A stretch of DNA of 24,818 nt, taken from positions 1 to 24,818 of IMG/VR virus record IMGVR_UViG_3300017697_000089. One strand, 5' to 3'. The notes under the pieces are model-generated. The model saw only the letters and a list, made by a program, of their open reading frames with translations. It did not search any database and was not told where the DNA came from. Shown here one piece after another: positions 1 through 7,261 of this stretch. This stretch comes from a virus. The position numbers and the translations under genes are program-made. Position 1 is the stretch's first letter, and each line of letters opens with the position of its first letter.

Positions 1-584
1 AAATGGTTTTCATCTCTTGAGTACGGGAAGGGCTTACTTTCAAAAAAGGGATCATGAACTACACTATCCTCCTGCACTATAGGGTAAACTACTTGGGCCA
101 AAAACTCTTGGTCAACCTGCCAAGTATCTGATCCATTATAGTCTACCATTAACTGGCGCATAGCTTTTAGTTTGTCCCCTCTCACTCCCCACATGCCTGC
201 TAGGATGGGTGTCGTGTGTTGATGATTGTCCCGCATAATGTGGAAAGACTTGTCACTAGCAAGCCACTCATCAACAGCAGCTTTTTCCCTAAACCAAAGT
301 CTAGAGTCACAGTCTCTACTTAAGAGAACCTCAACCTCTGGGTCAGAAGCGGCAGCGAATCTCCACATTGTCCCTAGTGCAGACCCACCATCTTCTTCCA
401 TCTCTACAATCTCTACGTTACGAAATTCTCGTAACATACGCACTACCTCTGAAGGGCAGCTTTTTCCAATGTAGTACCTGCATACCCAGTCTGGATAAAC
501 CATCAGGGCTAGACTAGCATTTTGTAACGCACCGTGAGTATATCGAGTGTTGTCGCCCCATAAACTAAATGAAATTACTTTCAT
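1..584 (-). CDS. Glycosyltransferase-like protein, C-terminus beyond window edge
   Basis: An open frame of 194 codons starts at an ATG at 584 and runs off the left edge with no stop. The ATG overlaps the stop of the preceding gene in an ATGA arrangement, which argues for co-translation. The visible protein begins with a beta strand (KVISFSLWG), a YYIG strand around residue 37-40 and a candidate DxD metal/nucleotide-sugar motif (SRDCDSR, D91 and D93), followed by RDNHQHTTPILAGMWGVR. This layout is seen in GT-A-fold sugar transferases of phages and surface-polysaccharide loci; family assignment rests on pattern recognition only. Position as fourth member of a glycosyltransferase run supports it. 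Acceptor and donor cannot be told. Confidence 0.7.
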   Translation of the reverse strand, partial: MKVISFSLWGDNTRYTHGALQNASLALMVYPDWVCRYYIGKSCPSEVVRMLREFRNVEIVEMEEDGGSALGTMWRFAAASDPEVEVLLSRDCDSRLWFREKAAVDEWLASDKSFHIMRDNHQHTTPILAGMWGVRGDKLKAMRQLMVDYNGSDTWQVDQEFLAQVVYPIVQEDSVVHDPFFESKPFPYSRDENH

Positions 585-1282
585 GCGTGAATGGCCCTAA
601 ACTCTTCGTTTTGACGAACGTGTTCTGGGAAAGTATCTGCTGTGGTACTTACGCCTTCTGGATTCCAAAAATAGGTTCCCATGGGTTGGGTTACTCTAAC
701 AAACTCTCTACCTTTTTTAGACATACGAAGCCACATCTCATAGTCTCCAGAAATTGTATACTTTGGATCAAACAAACCGTCATCCAATAAAGTCTGCCTC
801 TTGACGAGTGGGAAGGGTCCGCAATAACAGGCGTGAAGTAGTTGTTGGTGGTTATGGTTCGGTGGTGTGCTGGAGCCTCTTACGTCAGAGTGGTGGAGGT
901 CAGCAACTAACAGGTACGCTGCATAAAAAATATCTGCTTCAGGAAAGCGATCTGCATATTGGAGATACATCAATAATCCTGCGGGGTAAAGTCTATCATC
1001 AGTGTTTACGTTAATAACGTAAGGTGTCGTTGCCCTTTGGATAGCCATATTCCACGCAGTATACACTGGAACCCTCTCACTGCATTCGATAATCTCAACA
1101 CCAATACCCTTTCTAAAAGAAAAGCTTTTAATGGTTTTCAAGGAGTCATCAGTAGAGTTAGCATCTACGAAAATAATATCAAATTCACCTAAAAACTGAT
1201 TGTTGATAGATTCTAAGTAGCCTTCAATCCAACGTGCGGAATTATAATTAGAGCAAATAACCGTAACTCGGGAACCCATCAT
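581..1282 (-). CDS. Family 2 glycosyltransferase (GT-A fold)
   Basis: This 233-residue protein opens with VTVICSNYNSARWIEGYLESI, then FDIIFVDANSTDDSLKTI (residues 35-51), the standard N-terminal nucleotide-binding half of GT2 enzymes. NVNTDDRLYP (91-100) supplies the acidic metal-binding motif, and SGDYEMWLRMSKKG near the C-terminus matches the usual acceptor/base region. GT2 enzymes transfer a sugar from a nucleotide-sugar donor; the acceptor is unknown. The frame is open upstream to 1390, but I place the start at the ATG at 1282: it overlaps the TGA of the preceding gene and has GGAGAGGAG just upstream. Either of two adjacent ATG codons (1282 or 1279) could be used. Confidence 0.88.
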   Translation of the reverse strand: MMGSRVTVICSNYNSARWIEGYLESINNQFLGEFDIIFVDANSTDDSLKTIKSFSFRKGIGVEIIECSERVPVYTAWNMAIQRATTPYVINVNTDDRLYPAGLLMYLQYADRFPEADIFYAAYLLVADLHHSDVRGSSTPPNHNHQQLLHACYCGPFPLVKRQTLLDDGLFDPKYTISGDYEMWLRMSKKGREFVRVTQPMGTYFWNPEGVSTTADTFPEHVRQNEEFRAIHA

Positions 1283-1920
1283 TCTCCTCTCCCGTTTACA
1301 GTTTTTATACCTTCCTTGCCAGCCATATGGGGACGAACATGGTATAGTGCCTCCCCAAACCAAGCGACCTTGCTCCCTCTTTGAGCGCAAGCTTGAACAT
1401 GTATTAGGTCTGTTAGGTGTGCCACATCATCAGGAACACAGTTTGTGTATGGTAAAGTTTCAAAGATCTTCGTCTTATAGGTTGGCATAGCCACATTGCC
1501 CTCACTCAATCCTCGCTCGGGGAAGATGGCTAAATCAGTCCCTCGATAAGTCTCTTCACCAGTCTGAGTGTTGTGAAGTGCTACCTCCCTGTTAAACCTT
1601 ACTCCCGCAATCCAAATATCTACTTCTGGGTTCTCGGTCGTTTTACTTTCGATGATCTTACCAGCACCGGGGATAAAAACATCATCGTCATCTAAGAAAG
1701 TAATGTAGGGAGTCTCTGCAAGTGCTGCCCCAACATTAGCTGCCATGCCTCCGTAGAAACCCCACTGCCTCCCTAGTTTTACAAATTTCTCTCCGTATGC
1801 GTGGCAGTTTACCCCATCACTGATAACGATAGGTTTTAACCCTTCTCTTTTCGCAGACGCAATGGCTGCTTTAAGTGTTGGTCTTCCAATCGTCTTAATA
1901 ATTACGGTAGTGTTACTCAT
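1279..1920 (-). CDS. Glycosyltransferase family 2-like protein
   Basis: A 213-residue protein with a compact GT-A pattern: TTVIIKTIGRPTLKAAIASA at the N-terminus, IVISDG (31-36), then YITFLDDDDVFIPGAGKI with four consecutive aspartates at 77-80 that would bind metal and the nucleotide sugar. It is shorter than a full GT2 enzyme and lacks an obvious C-terminal membrane or acceptor domain, so it is probably soluble. I take the ATG at 1920, preceded by GGGAG at a good distance, over an upstream in-frame codon at 1950. Its start lies inside the 3' end of the GT4 gene and its stop overlaps the next glycosyltransferase start, so the four are probably translated as a coupled set. Confidence 0.82.
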   Translation of the reverse strand: MSNTTVIIKTIGRPTLKAAIASAKREGLKPIVISDGVNCHAYGEKFVKLGRQWGFYGGMAANVGAALAETPYITFLDDDDVFIPGAGKIIESKTTENPEVDIWIAGVRFNREVALHNTQTGEETYRGTDLAIFPERGLSEGNVAMPTYKTKIFETLPYTNCVPDDVAHLTDLIHVQACAQRGSKVAWFGEALYHVRPHMAGKEGIKTVNGRGE

Positions 1921-3130
1921 GGAACTCCCAGTCTGTGTTGAAATTAACACCCTTTTCCCTGTCTCTACTACTGACTAGGCCGATAGCTTCTTGGTAAAGC
2001 TCAAGACGGTGCTTGACAACTTTGGTTAGATCGAAATACTCTTCTGTGATCTTCTTTAGGTTGCGGCCCATCTCAGCAACGTGCTCTGGATTCTTTACGC
2101 ACTTAACCAACACCTTTGCCCATTCAGAAGGTGGTGCATTTGCTGGTAGTAGGTATCCTGTTTTACCATTTACAATAGTCTCATCATAACAACCCACATC
2201 CGATGCGATAAGAGGTATTCCGTAACGACCACACTCAGCAACTTTAATCTCAGACTTAGAATCATTAAAAGCATTCATTTGAAGAGGTGCGATTGATAAA
2301 TCTACATTTGAGTATAGCCCACCATACGAGTCAGGAGGCAGCGCATTAAAAATCTGCCAGTTCGGCTGGCCTTTGAATCCTTTTAGCAGCATTCTCTTGT
2401 AGTTCTCCCACACCTCATGCTGCCATTCCTTCTTCTTCCCCTTCTGCATGATAGGAGCACCGTAGAAGCCCCATGAGCAGTTTTCTCGGCCTGCACGCTG
2501 GTTAACCATGTTGGGCACACCAGCGAACTCCTTTACGTCCTCTTCGTGGTGAATGCCTCCTGCCCAACCAATTCTAAGAAACTTCTTTTTAGGTCTAGGG
2601 ATCTTAGGGACGTTCCAGCATGGAAGGCTGTAGTCGATGGCGTTCTTCACGATTGCCAAAACACCTCCACAGAAAGGCTTGATACGCTCTGCGAATTTAC
2701 GCTGAGTTACCGTAACGAGGTCGGAATTAGCGTAGATAAATTTTGTAATGTTCTCTAGATCTCTTTCCTTGTAAACATCATACAGTCTGTGCCCCTCATA
2801 CAAATCAGTGAGGAGATCATCCGTGTCGAAATGAACAAACTTGCCAAACTCCTTTGCCTTGCCTACAATACGAGCCGTGTAGGGTCCACCCCAGTTAGAA
2901 ATATTGTTGGTCCAGATGACATCTGCCCACTTCATATTTTCGTATTGGAAGTCTTCTTTCCACTTGCCTACATTCTCTCCCTCCTCTTCAATACCGAGAG
3001 GGTTAAGATCATACCTAAACTCCACTTGATCTCCATACATTTCGTGGAGCTTTTTCATTGGAGCGATGACTCGATAATAGGAGCAACCCCCTTCGTTAGC
3101 AGGGGCGCATAGAATTTTTAGTTTTGCCAT
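1913..3130 (-). CDS. Family 4 (GT-B fold) glycosyltransferase
   Basis: This 405-residue protein has the two-Rossmann layout of GT-B enzymes. The N-terminal half contains the CAPANEGGCSYYRVIAPMKKL start, VHFDTDDLLTDL (99-110) and LVTVTQRKFAERI, as in GT4-type enzymes. The C-terminal half has LRIGWAGGIHHEED (185-198), LYSNVDLSIAPLQMNAFND, and SKSEIKVAECGRYGIPLIAS (291-310) with the conserved acidic donor-binding stretch. It would transfer a sugar from an activated donor. Unlike its neighbours the ATG at 3130 has no clear ribosome binding site; a T-run and a TATACAC stretch sit directly upstream. It is the first gene after an intrinsic terminator and so probably the first of the glycosylation operon. 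Confidence 0.9.
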   Translation of the reverse strand: MAKLKILCAPANEGGCSYYRVIAPMKKLHEMYGDQVEFRYDLNPLGIEEEGENVGKWKEDFQYENMKWADVIWTNNISNWGGPYTARIVGKAKEFGKFVHFDTDDLLTDLYEGHRLYDVYKERDLENITKFIYANSDLVTVTQRKFAERIKPFCGGVLAIVKNAIDYSLPCWNVPKIPRPKKKFLRIGWAGGIHHEEDVKEFAGVPNMVNQRAGRENCSWGFYGAPIMQKGKKKEWQHEVWENYKRMLLKGFKGQPNWQIFNALPPDSYGGLYSNVDLSIAPLQMNAFNDSKSEIKVAECGRYGIPLIASDVGCYDETIVNGKTGYLLPANAPPSEWAKVLVKCVKNPEHVAEMGRNLKKITEEYFDLTKVVKHRLELYQEAIGLVSSRDREKGVNFNTDWEFHE

Positions 3131-3137
3131 AGTGTAT

Positions 3138-3173
3138 AAAAAAAGAGGATGAGAGAGTTAACCCCTCATCCTC
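3138..3173 (-). terminator. Intrinsic terminator after the ssb-lipoprotein unit
   Basis: Read on the minus strand, GAGGATGAG and CTCATCCTC form a 9-bp stem (3173-3165 with 3153-3145) separated by an 11-base loop. Seven T residues (3144-3138) follow immediately. This is a textbook rho-independent terminator, 26 bases after the lipoprotein stop codon and just before the first glycosyltransferase gene. The promoter-like CTATAATAG element lies directly on its upstream side. Confidence 0.85.
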
Positions 3174-3182
3174 CTATTATAG
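3174..3182 (-). promoter_or_regulatory. CTATAATAG promoter-like element before the glycosyltransferase operon
   Basis: The minus strand reads CTATAATAG, containing a perfect TATAAT hexamer (3181-3176), in the 68-base gap between the lipoprotein gene and the GT4 gene. If it works as a -10 box, transcription would begin near 3169, inside the first arm of the adjacent terminator, giving a leader of about 39 bases before the ATG at 3130. No -35 box is apparent. The same nonamer recurs in three other gaps of this window. Promoter function is inferred. Confidence 0.5.
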
Positions 3183-3198
3183 TCGATTTCTAGAAAAA

Positions 3199-3741
3199 CT
3201 AGACTTCGTATTCCTCTTCTTCTTCCTCAGCGTGGAGGGCAGCAGTGCCTTCCGAGGAGTGAGATGCACCTAGAGCAGAAGCAATAGCTTTGAAGGTGCC
3301 ACCTAGGTCCATATTCTTATCCGTAGGAACAAGAGCCTTCGCAGCCTTAACGTAGTGCTTGCGCTTACGCTGACTAAAGAGGGTTAGTACACCTTCCCAA
3401 GCCGCAAGGCCCGGAACGAAAGTTGTACCCACAGCCAACAGGGTATTAAAAATACCATCCCAGCCTCCTTCATCAAGATCACCACCAGCAGGAACATAAG
3501 TAGCTCCTTCAAGAAGTTGATCCTTTGAGGTCATAACGAGACTAGTTCCCTCTGGAATCTGGTCCTTAATAGCTACAGGTAGTTGCTCCCAAGGGATGAC
3601 CGCAGCCTCCCCTCCTTCAACAACTTGATCCGCAGTAGTGAAAACCGTGCCTTCTCCGAAAACCCCTTCAAGGGCAGCGCAGGACATAAGCCCTGCACCC
3701 ATGAAGACGGTTAGCATAAGTGTTAGAAAAATATTCTTCAT
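3199..3741 (-). CDS. Putative lipoprotein with membrane segment and acidic tail
   Basis: A 180-residue protein I do not recognise. Residues 1-21 look like a lipoprotein signal peptide: MKN, a hydrophobic stretch (IFLTLMLTVFMGAG), then the lipobox-like LMSC with the lipidated cysteine at 21 (Met at -2 is unusual). Residues 97-122 (IFNTLLAVGTTFVPGLAAWEGVLTLF) form a second hydrophobic segment followed by a basic patch (QRKRKHYVK). The C-terminus ends with six glutamates. It lies two bases after the gp32-like gene, so it probably shares its transcript. A role at the host envelope (lysis, exclusion, adsorption) is possible, but no spanin or known exclusion signature is visible. No strong ribosome binding site. 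Confidence 0.75.
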   Translation of the reverse strand: MKNIFLTLMLTVFMGAGLMSCAALEGVFGEGTVFTTADQVVEGGEAAVIPWEQLPVAIKDQIPEGTSLVMTSKDQLLEGATYVPAGGDLDEGGWDGIFNTLLAVGTTFVPGLAAWEGVLTLFSQRKRKHYVKAAKALVPTDKNMDLGGTFKAIASALGASHSSEGTAALHAEEEEEEYEV

Positions 3742-3743
3742 AA

Positions 3744-4484
3744 TTAGTTACTCTGCATTCTTTGGAGGTAATCCTCATCCTTTACATCCTTCACAGGAGT
3801 CGGGTTTTGGCTACTTCCTTCATGAGAGGGTAGAAGTGCCATAGCGGCAGTCTTCACATCCTCGTAGTCCTCCAACTTAACTAGAGCATGAATGTCGTGG
3901 AGGGAATCCATCCAAGCTGCTACTTCGGCCTTACTGCCTGCTTCCGAAGACTTCGGTCGCGGTGCAGATTGGTCGTACTTAGGCCACTGGCCTTCCATCG
4001 TCTTAACGATCTTAAAATCGTTACCAGTCAGGAGATCAGTGATGTCACCGAAGTCTTCATCCAGCATGGCGGCAATAACCTTCTTGAAAAGGATGACACC
4101 GATGGAGAGAATCTTCACATCGCCAGTCTCACGGTCTACCGTGTTCATGTAATAACGAGCACGGGGCTTGATCTGTCGAGCAAGATCCTCGTCCTTGTTC
4201 GGCTCCTTCCAGAGTCCGTAATAAGCATCACAAAGAGGACAAGGCTCTCCATGAATCTTTCGGCAGTGGACGTTTTTCACCCCACCTTGGCCGTCAGGGA
4301 CACGGTGAATCTTAGTCTCCGCGTAAAATAAGGTATCCTCATCCTTGCCGGGAAGAATTCGGATTGCATTGGTGCCCTCTTGCAGTTGCATGAATGAGGA
4401 CAGGAAATCGGAGTTGCCTCCAGCTTTTTTTTCGCCGCTGAGTTCAGCGTGCTTTGCCCGTAGGGCATCAAGATCAATAGCCAT
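3744..4484 (-). CDS. gp32-like single-stranded DNA-binding protein
   Basis: This 246-residue protein matches the T4 gp32 plan: a basic N-terminus (MAIDLDALRAKHAELSGEKK), an OB-fold core, and an acidic, low-complexity C-terminal tail (DVKDEDYLQRMQSN). The zinc ligands can be placed as H60, C74, C82 and C85 in HCRKIHGEPCPLC, corresponding to His64, Cys77, Cys87 and Cys90 of gp32. KPRARYYMNTVDRETGDVKILSIG is the typical core strand pair. gp32 coats single-stranded DNA at the fork and during recombination and recruits partners by its acidic tail. The ATG at 4484 has AGGAGG upstream. It heads its own transcription unit behind a TATAAT element and is followed by the lipoprotein gene. Confidence 0.9.
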   Translation of the reverse strand: MAIDLDALRAKHAELSGEKKAGGNSDFLSSFMQLQEGTNAIRILPGKDEDTLFYAETKIHRVPDGQGGVKNVHCRKIHGEPCPLCDAYYGLWKEPNKDEDLARQIKPRARYYMNTVDRETGDVKILSIGVILFKKVIAAMLDEDFGDITDLLTGNDFKIVKTMEGQWPKYDQSAPRPKSSEAGSKAEVAAWMDSLHDIHALVKLEDYEDVKTAAMALLPSHEGSSQNPTPVKDVKDEDYLQRMQSN

Positions 4485-4522
4485 TGTAGAACCTCCTATG
4501 GTCAGTTAAGTTGGCAGTGTAG

Positions 4523-4530
4523 TATTATAG
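4523..4530 (-). promoter_or_regulatory. TATAAT promoter element for the ssb gene
   Basis: In the 70-base gap between the UvsY-like and gp32-like genes the minus strand reads CTATAATA with a perfect -10 hexamer (4529-4524). A start near 4517 would give a 33-base leader that includes AGGAGG before the ATG at 4484. It differs from the other elements in this window in reading CTATAATACT instead of CTATAATAG and in having a normal leader. No convincing -35 box is seen. Confidence 0.55.
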
Positions 4531-4554
4531 ACAGACGTTTGTAAATTTTTTAGA

Positions 4555-4995
4555 TTATCGGTAAAGATTTGTCTCGGCGCGGCGTTGCGAAGACATTTGC
4601 ACTAGCATATCCTTCTTCTGCTCCAACGACGAGACCAGACCCTTAAGTAAGGTGTACTTGAATTGCGATTCATTCACCTTCCCGTTATATACCATAAACT
4701 CCTGAGAGGATTCGACAAAATCATCAAGATCTTTGGCTGTTTGCTTTACCGAAGAACCTTCCTTACGCTCCTTGCGCGTTTGAGCACAGAACTTGGTCAG
4801 ATCCAAGTTTGCCTCATCTAACCTCATCTTAGCTACCGAGAGAAGACCTTGGTAGTAAGAGTAAATTGAAGCTTGTCTAGCCATCTCACCGTCGATCTCG
4901 TCTTGATCGCATCGAGTAAGCTCATTAGCGATATCAACGTAGTTCTCCCAAGTAAGATCCTCTAGGGCCTCAAGTAGTGTTTGTGCTTTGTTCAA
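4555..4995 (-). CDS. Small helical protein, possible UvsY-like recombination mediator
   Basis: A 146-residue, strongly helical, charged protein without cysteine motifs typical of enzymes. Its size, its helical pattern (IYSYYQGLLSVAKMRLDEANLDL ... FKYTLLKGLVSSLEQKKDMLVQMSSQRRAE) and its position just before the gp32-like gene resemble T4 UvsY, a 137-residue mediator that loads recombinase onto gp32-coated DNA. This is a resemblance of layout, not a confirmed homology. The start is a TTG at 4995, supported by AAGGAG eight bases upstream and overlapping the TGA of the HExxH gene (TTGA). It is the last gene of the long replication operon. It could equally be an unrelated accessory factor. Confidence 0.6.
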   Translation of the reverse strand: MNKAQTLLEALEDLTWENYVDIANELTRCDQDEIDGEMARQASIYSYYQGLLSVAKMRLDEANLDLTKFCAQTRKERKEGSSVKQTAKDLDDFVESSQEFMVYNGKVNESQFKYTLLKGLVSSLEQKKDMLVQMSSQRRAETNLYR

Positions 4996-5399
4996 AATAG
5001 TAACTCCTTAGCTAATTGCGGATTCAAGCGGACAAACTGCATGACCGCTCTGGACATTGTTATAGTCAGTCGTTCGTTAGAAGTCCAAATATATTCTTCA
5101 GTTTCTCCCTCACCTTCGCCTCCCATGCCAAACGTCTCCAGTAGCAAGTGACAAATTTCGTGGAAAATTGTCTCTCGGGCTGGTCCGTCATCCATCTTCT
5201 TCTCAACGTGGATTTCGTAAGTGTCAAAATCACAAGTCCCCCAGCAGTTCTGGGAACCTGATTTAAGTCCCGTACATAGTTTGATGGTAAACTCTCCCCA
5301 CCCACCATTAATAATTTTCAACTCTGGTTTTGCCTCCAGAACATCAAAAATATGCGTACCTGTGTTAGTCTTCTTCGTCGCCAATTTCTTCACCTTCAA
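4992..5399 (-). CDS. HExxH putative zinc metallopeptidase-like protein
   Basis: This 135-residue protein has TIFHEICHLLLETFG, a zinc-peptidase HExxH motif (H80, E81, H84), followed by acidic residues (ETEEYIWTSNERL, E101/E102 or E109) that could give the third ligand. The earlier part (KIINGGWGEFTIKL, TYEIHVEKKMDDG) looks like the small beta sheet before the helix in SprT/ImmA-like minimal peptidases. Substrate is unknown. The 5' end overlaps the helicase gene. No ATG is available: the longest reading starts at a TTG at 5399 without a binding site; a second TTG at 5384, preceded by AAGGTG, is an equally good or better start, giving 130 residues. Confidence 0.7.
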   Translation of the reverse strand: MKVKKLATKKTNTGTHIFDVLEAKPELKIINGGWGEFTIKLCTGLKSGSQNCWGTCDFDTYEIHVEKKMDDGPARETIFHEICHLLLETFGMGGEGEGETEEYIWTSNERLTITMSRAVMQFVRLNPQLAKELLF

Positions 5400-6669
5400 C
5401 CATTTTCAAGATATTATAATCCACCTCCATAGGGACGATGAATCTAGGTCGGCCATTTCGAGACTTAACAACGTAAGCACGCATACGACCAGTATCGAAC
5501 TCCTCCTCACTTTGATTAAGCGACACAGCAAAATCACACGTTCGGATCTTACCGTAGGAGTCGCCAAGTTCGGCATCGGTGATGACCTTCACGGCCCTAC
5601 CTTGTCGATTGGTTTGGGTAGCGGTCCATACAAGGAACTTATTTTCCATAGCTAGACCACGAAGCTCCTCAGCGATACGCTGCTGGGCTTGATATTCGTG
5701 CTGGTTCTCTCTGACGGGCCTCAGAAGCTCCAGATAGTCCACAATCACAACGTCAGGCTCGAAGTCCTCATAGTTCTTTAGCTGCACCATAAGTGCTCTC
5801 AGGCTGTTTACAGTGGCCTGACCAGTTGGGAACTCCTTAATAACTAGTTGGCTACTAGGGAAGTTGTTTTGGAAAATACTTAGACGCTCTCCAACTTTTA
5901 GCTGGGCCGAGGGATCTTTTAACTGGCCTTGTGGGATAAGTGTCGCAACCGAATCAAAGCGTTGGGCAATCTTGTCCTCTGACATCTCCAAAGAGACATA
6001 CAGAACTTTGCGACCTTCAATCATCGACTGTACAGCTTGGTTAACAAGCCACAACGACTTACCAACTCCCGGAGGTGCAATAACCATTGCCAACTCCTTC
6101 TCGCCAAGACCACCTTCGAGAGAACGATTAAGGCTAGGTAGCAAAGTCTTAAACTTGTCCGCTTCCTCAGCATTGTGGGTGCGGTCCCAACGATCACTCA
6201 CATCCTTGAAGTAAGATTGACCAATATCAACAGTTCTACTGACCGTGAGGGCCTGTCGGACGAGAGCCTCAGTCTCATCCATACGGTTCTCCTTGATCAG
6301 AGTTAGTGATTGCTTGATCGCATCCTTCATAGCCTCCTTCTTGGCAAAGTCCTCGATGAGATCAAGATAGTAATCTTCACCATCAGCAGCCGAAGTATCT
6401 AAGCGATTAATATAAGAAAGCTCGTCAGTGAAGTCATGTACAGACTCCTTTGCTGCTTTGGTTTCTAGTAGCTCATGCTCAATGAAATCATCATTGGGCA
6501 GCTTCTTGTACTTTTCGTAGTAATCACGAACAGCAGAGTAAATCCTCCCGTGGATCGGGAACTCGAAATAATCTGGCTTTACAAGATTGATGATTTGAAT
6601 ATAGAAGTCCTTATCGGACTTTAGAAGGTATAAAATACCCCGTTGGATGTTCTCGTTGAACTGGTACAT
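5365..6669 (-). CDS. DnaB-like replicative DNA helicase
   Basis: A 434-residue RecA-fold hexameric helicase. The N-terminal helical domain (1-130) has the DnaB pattern of a first short block (NIQRGILYLLKSDKDFYIQIINLVKPDYF). The motor domain shows Walker A APPGVGKS (198-205), Walker B VVIVDY (307-312), the TATQTNRQ switch segment (349-356) and the arginine-finger-like KSRNGR (402-407). It would unwind the fork ahead of the family A polymerase encoded upstream. Size lies between T4 gp41 and bacterial DnaB. No separate primase is visible in the window. The ATG at 6669 lacks a clear ribosome binding site and follows the zinc-ribbon gene by 14 bases. Confidence 0.93.
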   Translation of the reverse strand: MYQFNENIQRGILYLLKSDKDFYIQIINLVKPDYFEFPIHGRIYSAVRDYYEKYKKLPNDDFIEHELLETKAAKESVHDFTDELSYINRLDTSAADGEDYYLDLIEDFAKKEAMKDAIKQSLTLIKENRMDETEALVRQALTVSRTVDIGQSYFKDVSDRWDRTHNAEEADKFKTLLPSLNRSLEGGLGEKELAMVIAPPGVGKSLWLVNQAVQSMIEGRKVLYVSLEMSEDKIAQRFDSVATLIPQGQLKDPSAQLKVGERLSIFQNNFPSSQLVIKEFPTGQATVNSLRALMVQLKNYEDFEPDVVIVDYLELLRPVRENQHEYQAQQRIAEELRGLAMENKFLVWTATQTNRQGRAVKVITDAELGDSYGKIRTCDFAVSLNQSEEEFDTGRMRAYVVKSRNGRPRFIVPMEVDYNILKMVEGEEIGDEED

Positions 6670-6683
6670 TTAGTTGTTGTCTG

Positions 6684-7112
6684 TTATTGGCCTTTGTACT
6701 TCTTGTAGGGATTAATCCCAGCTTTATCATAGGTGATGTCGCTGAGTTTTCTCGATGAGTCTAGTTTTTCTGCAACCTCTTGATCAGAAAGTTTTTTAGA
6801 TTCTTTTAGGAGCTTATCAGGGGGTGTGTATTTTGCATACTGCTTCCACCCGCCTGCCATACGGTCTTTTGATTGGTCCTGTAGCTTAAGGTTAACTTCA
6901 TCGGAGCCACCACTCTTATTGTAGCCCGTTCTGTCATTTACACCAGTCCAACCTGCTCCTTTAAAGTGGACAGGGATATCTCGCCCCGCCCAATTCTGTT
7001 CAATCTTTTTTCCACACTCAGGGCATTTGATCTTGCTAGGGTTTTTTGCAAAATCATACTCCCTCTCAACTAGGAGTTCACAAGAGTGACACGCATAATC
7101 ATAATAAGCCAT
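6684..7112 (-). CDS. FmdB-type zinc-ribbon protein
   Basis: A 142-residue protein starting MAYYDYACHSCELLVE, with C8-x2-C11 and C30-P-E-C33 forming a zinc ribbon of the FmdB/putative-regulatory type. The remainder is charged and low in hydrophobic residues (SKDRMAGGWKQYAKYTPPDKLL, KKYKGQ at the end) and probably extended or helical. Such proteins are frequent in phage genomes, and their role is unknown; transcription regulation or nucleic-acid binding are possibilities. The ATG at 7112 overlaps the TAA of the 49-codon gene upstream, so the two are probably translationally coupled. Confidence 0.8.
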   Translation of the reverse strand: MAYYDYACHSCELLVEREYDFAKNPSKIKCPECGKKIEQNWAGRDIPVHFKGAGWTGVNDRTGYNKSGGSDEVNLKLQDQSKDRMAGGWKQYAKYTPPDKLLKESKKLSDQEVAEKLDSSRKLSDITYDKAGINPYKKYKGQ

Positions 7113-7261
7113 TAGTCCTCCCAGTTTGGGTCGTTTTCACAAGGCAGCTTGTCTGCCCACTCTTTATTTAGTTCTTCCTGTAAGTCGGATGACTTTTTAT
7201 CAGGAACCACAGTCTCCCCCTGCGAGGGAGCAGGCTTCGCCTGTTTCGATTTGTGTTTCAT
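7112..7261 (-). CDS. Small protein overlapping the 3' end of the reductase gene (49 aa)
   Basis: A 49-residue frame begins MKHKSKQAKPAPSQGETVVP and ends EWADKLPCENDPNWED. It has GAAGG before the ATG at 7261 and its stop overlaps the start of the zinc-ribbon gene. It begins 62 bases inside the reductase gene in another frame; alternatively a GTG at 7210, preceded by GGGGGAG, would give a 32-residue product with only an 11-base overlap. Without it there would be an 85-base hole in an otherwise closely packed operon. The acidic, tryptophan-containing tail looks like a real small phage protein. Function unknown. Confidence 0.6.
   Translation of the reverse strand: MKHKSKQAKPAPSQGETVVPDKKSSDLQEELNKEWADKLPCENDPNWED

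Noticed and set aside
1283-1390. 36-residue N-terminal extension of the family 2 glycosyltransferase
   Set aside because: The extension overlaps the preceding gene by over 100 bases and has no family resemblance; the ATG at 1282 with GGAGAGGAG is better.
3888-4331. 147-codon plus-strand frame opposite the gp32-like gene
   Set aside because: A shadow of a clearly real minus-strand gene; no domain pattern and no binding site.
5412-5417. TATAAT on the minus strand upstream of the HExxH gene
   Set aside because: It falls in the helicase coding sequence (VDYNILK) and lacks the CTATAATAG context, so it is not supported as a promoter.
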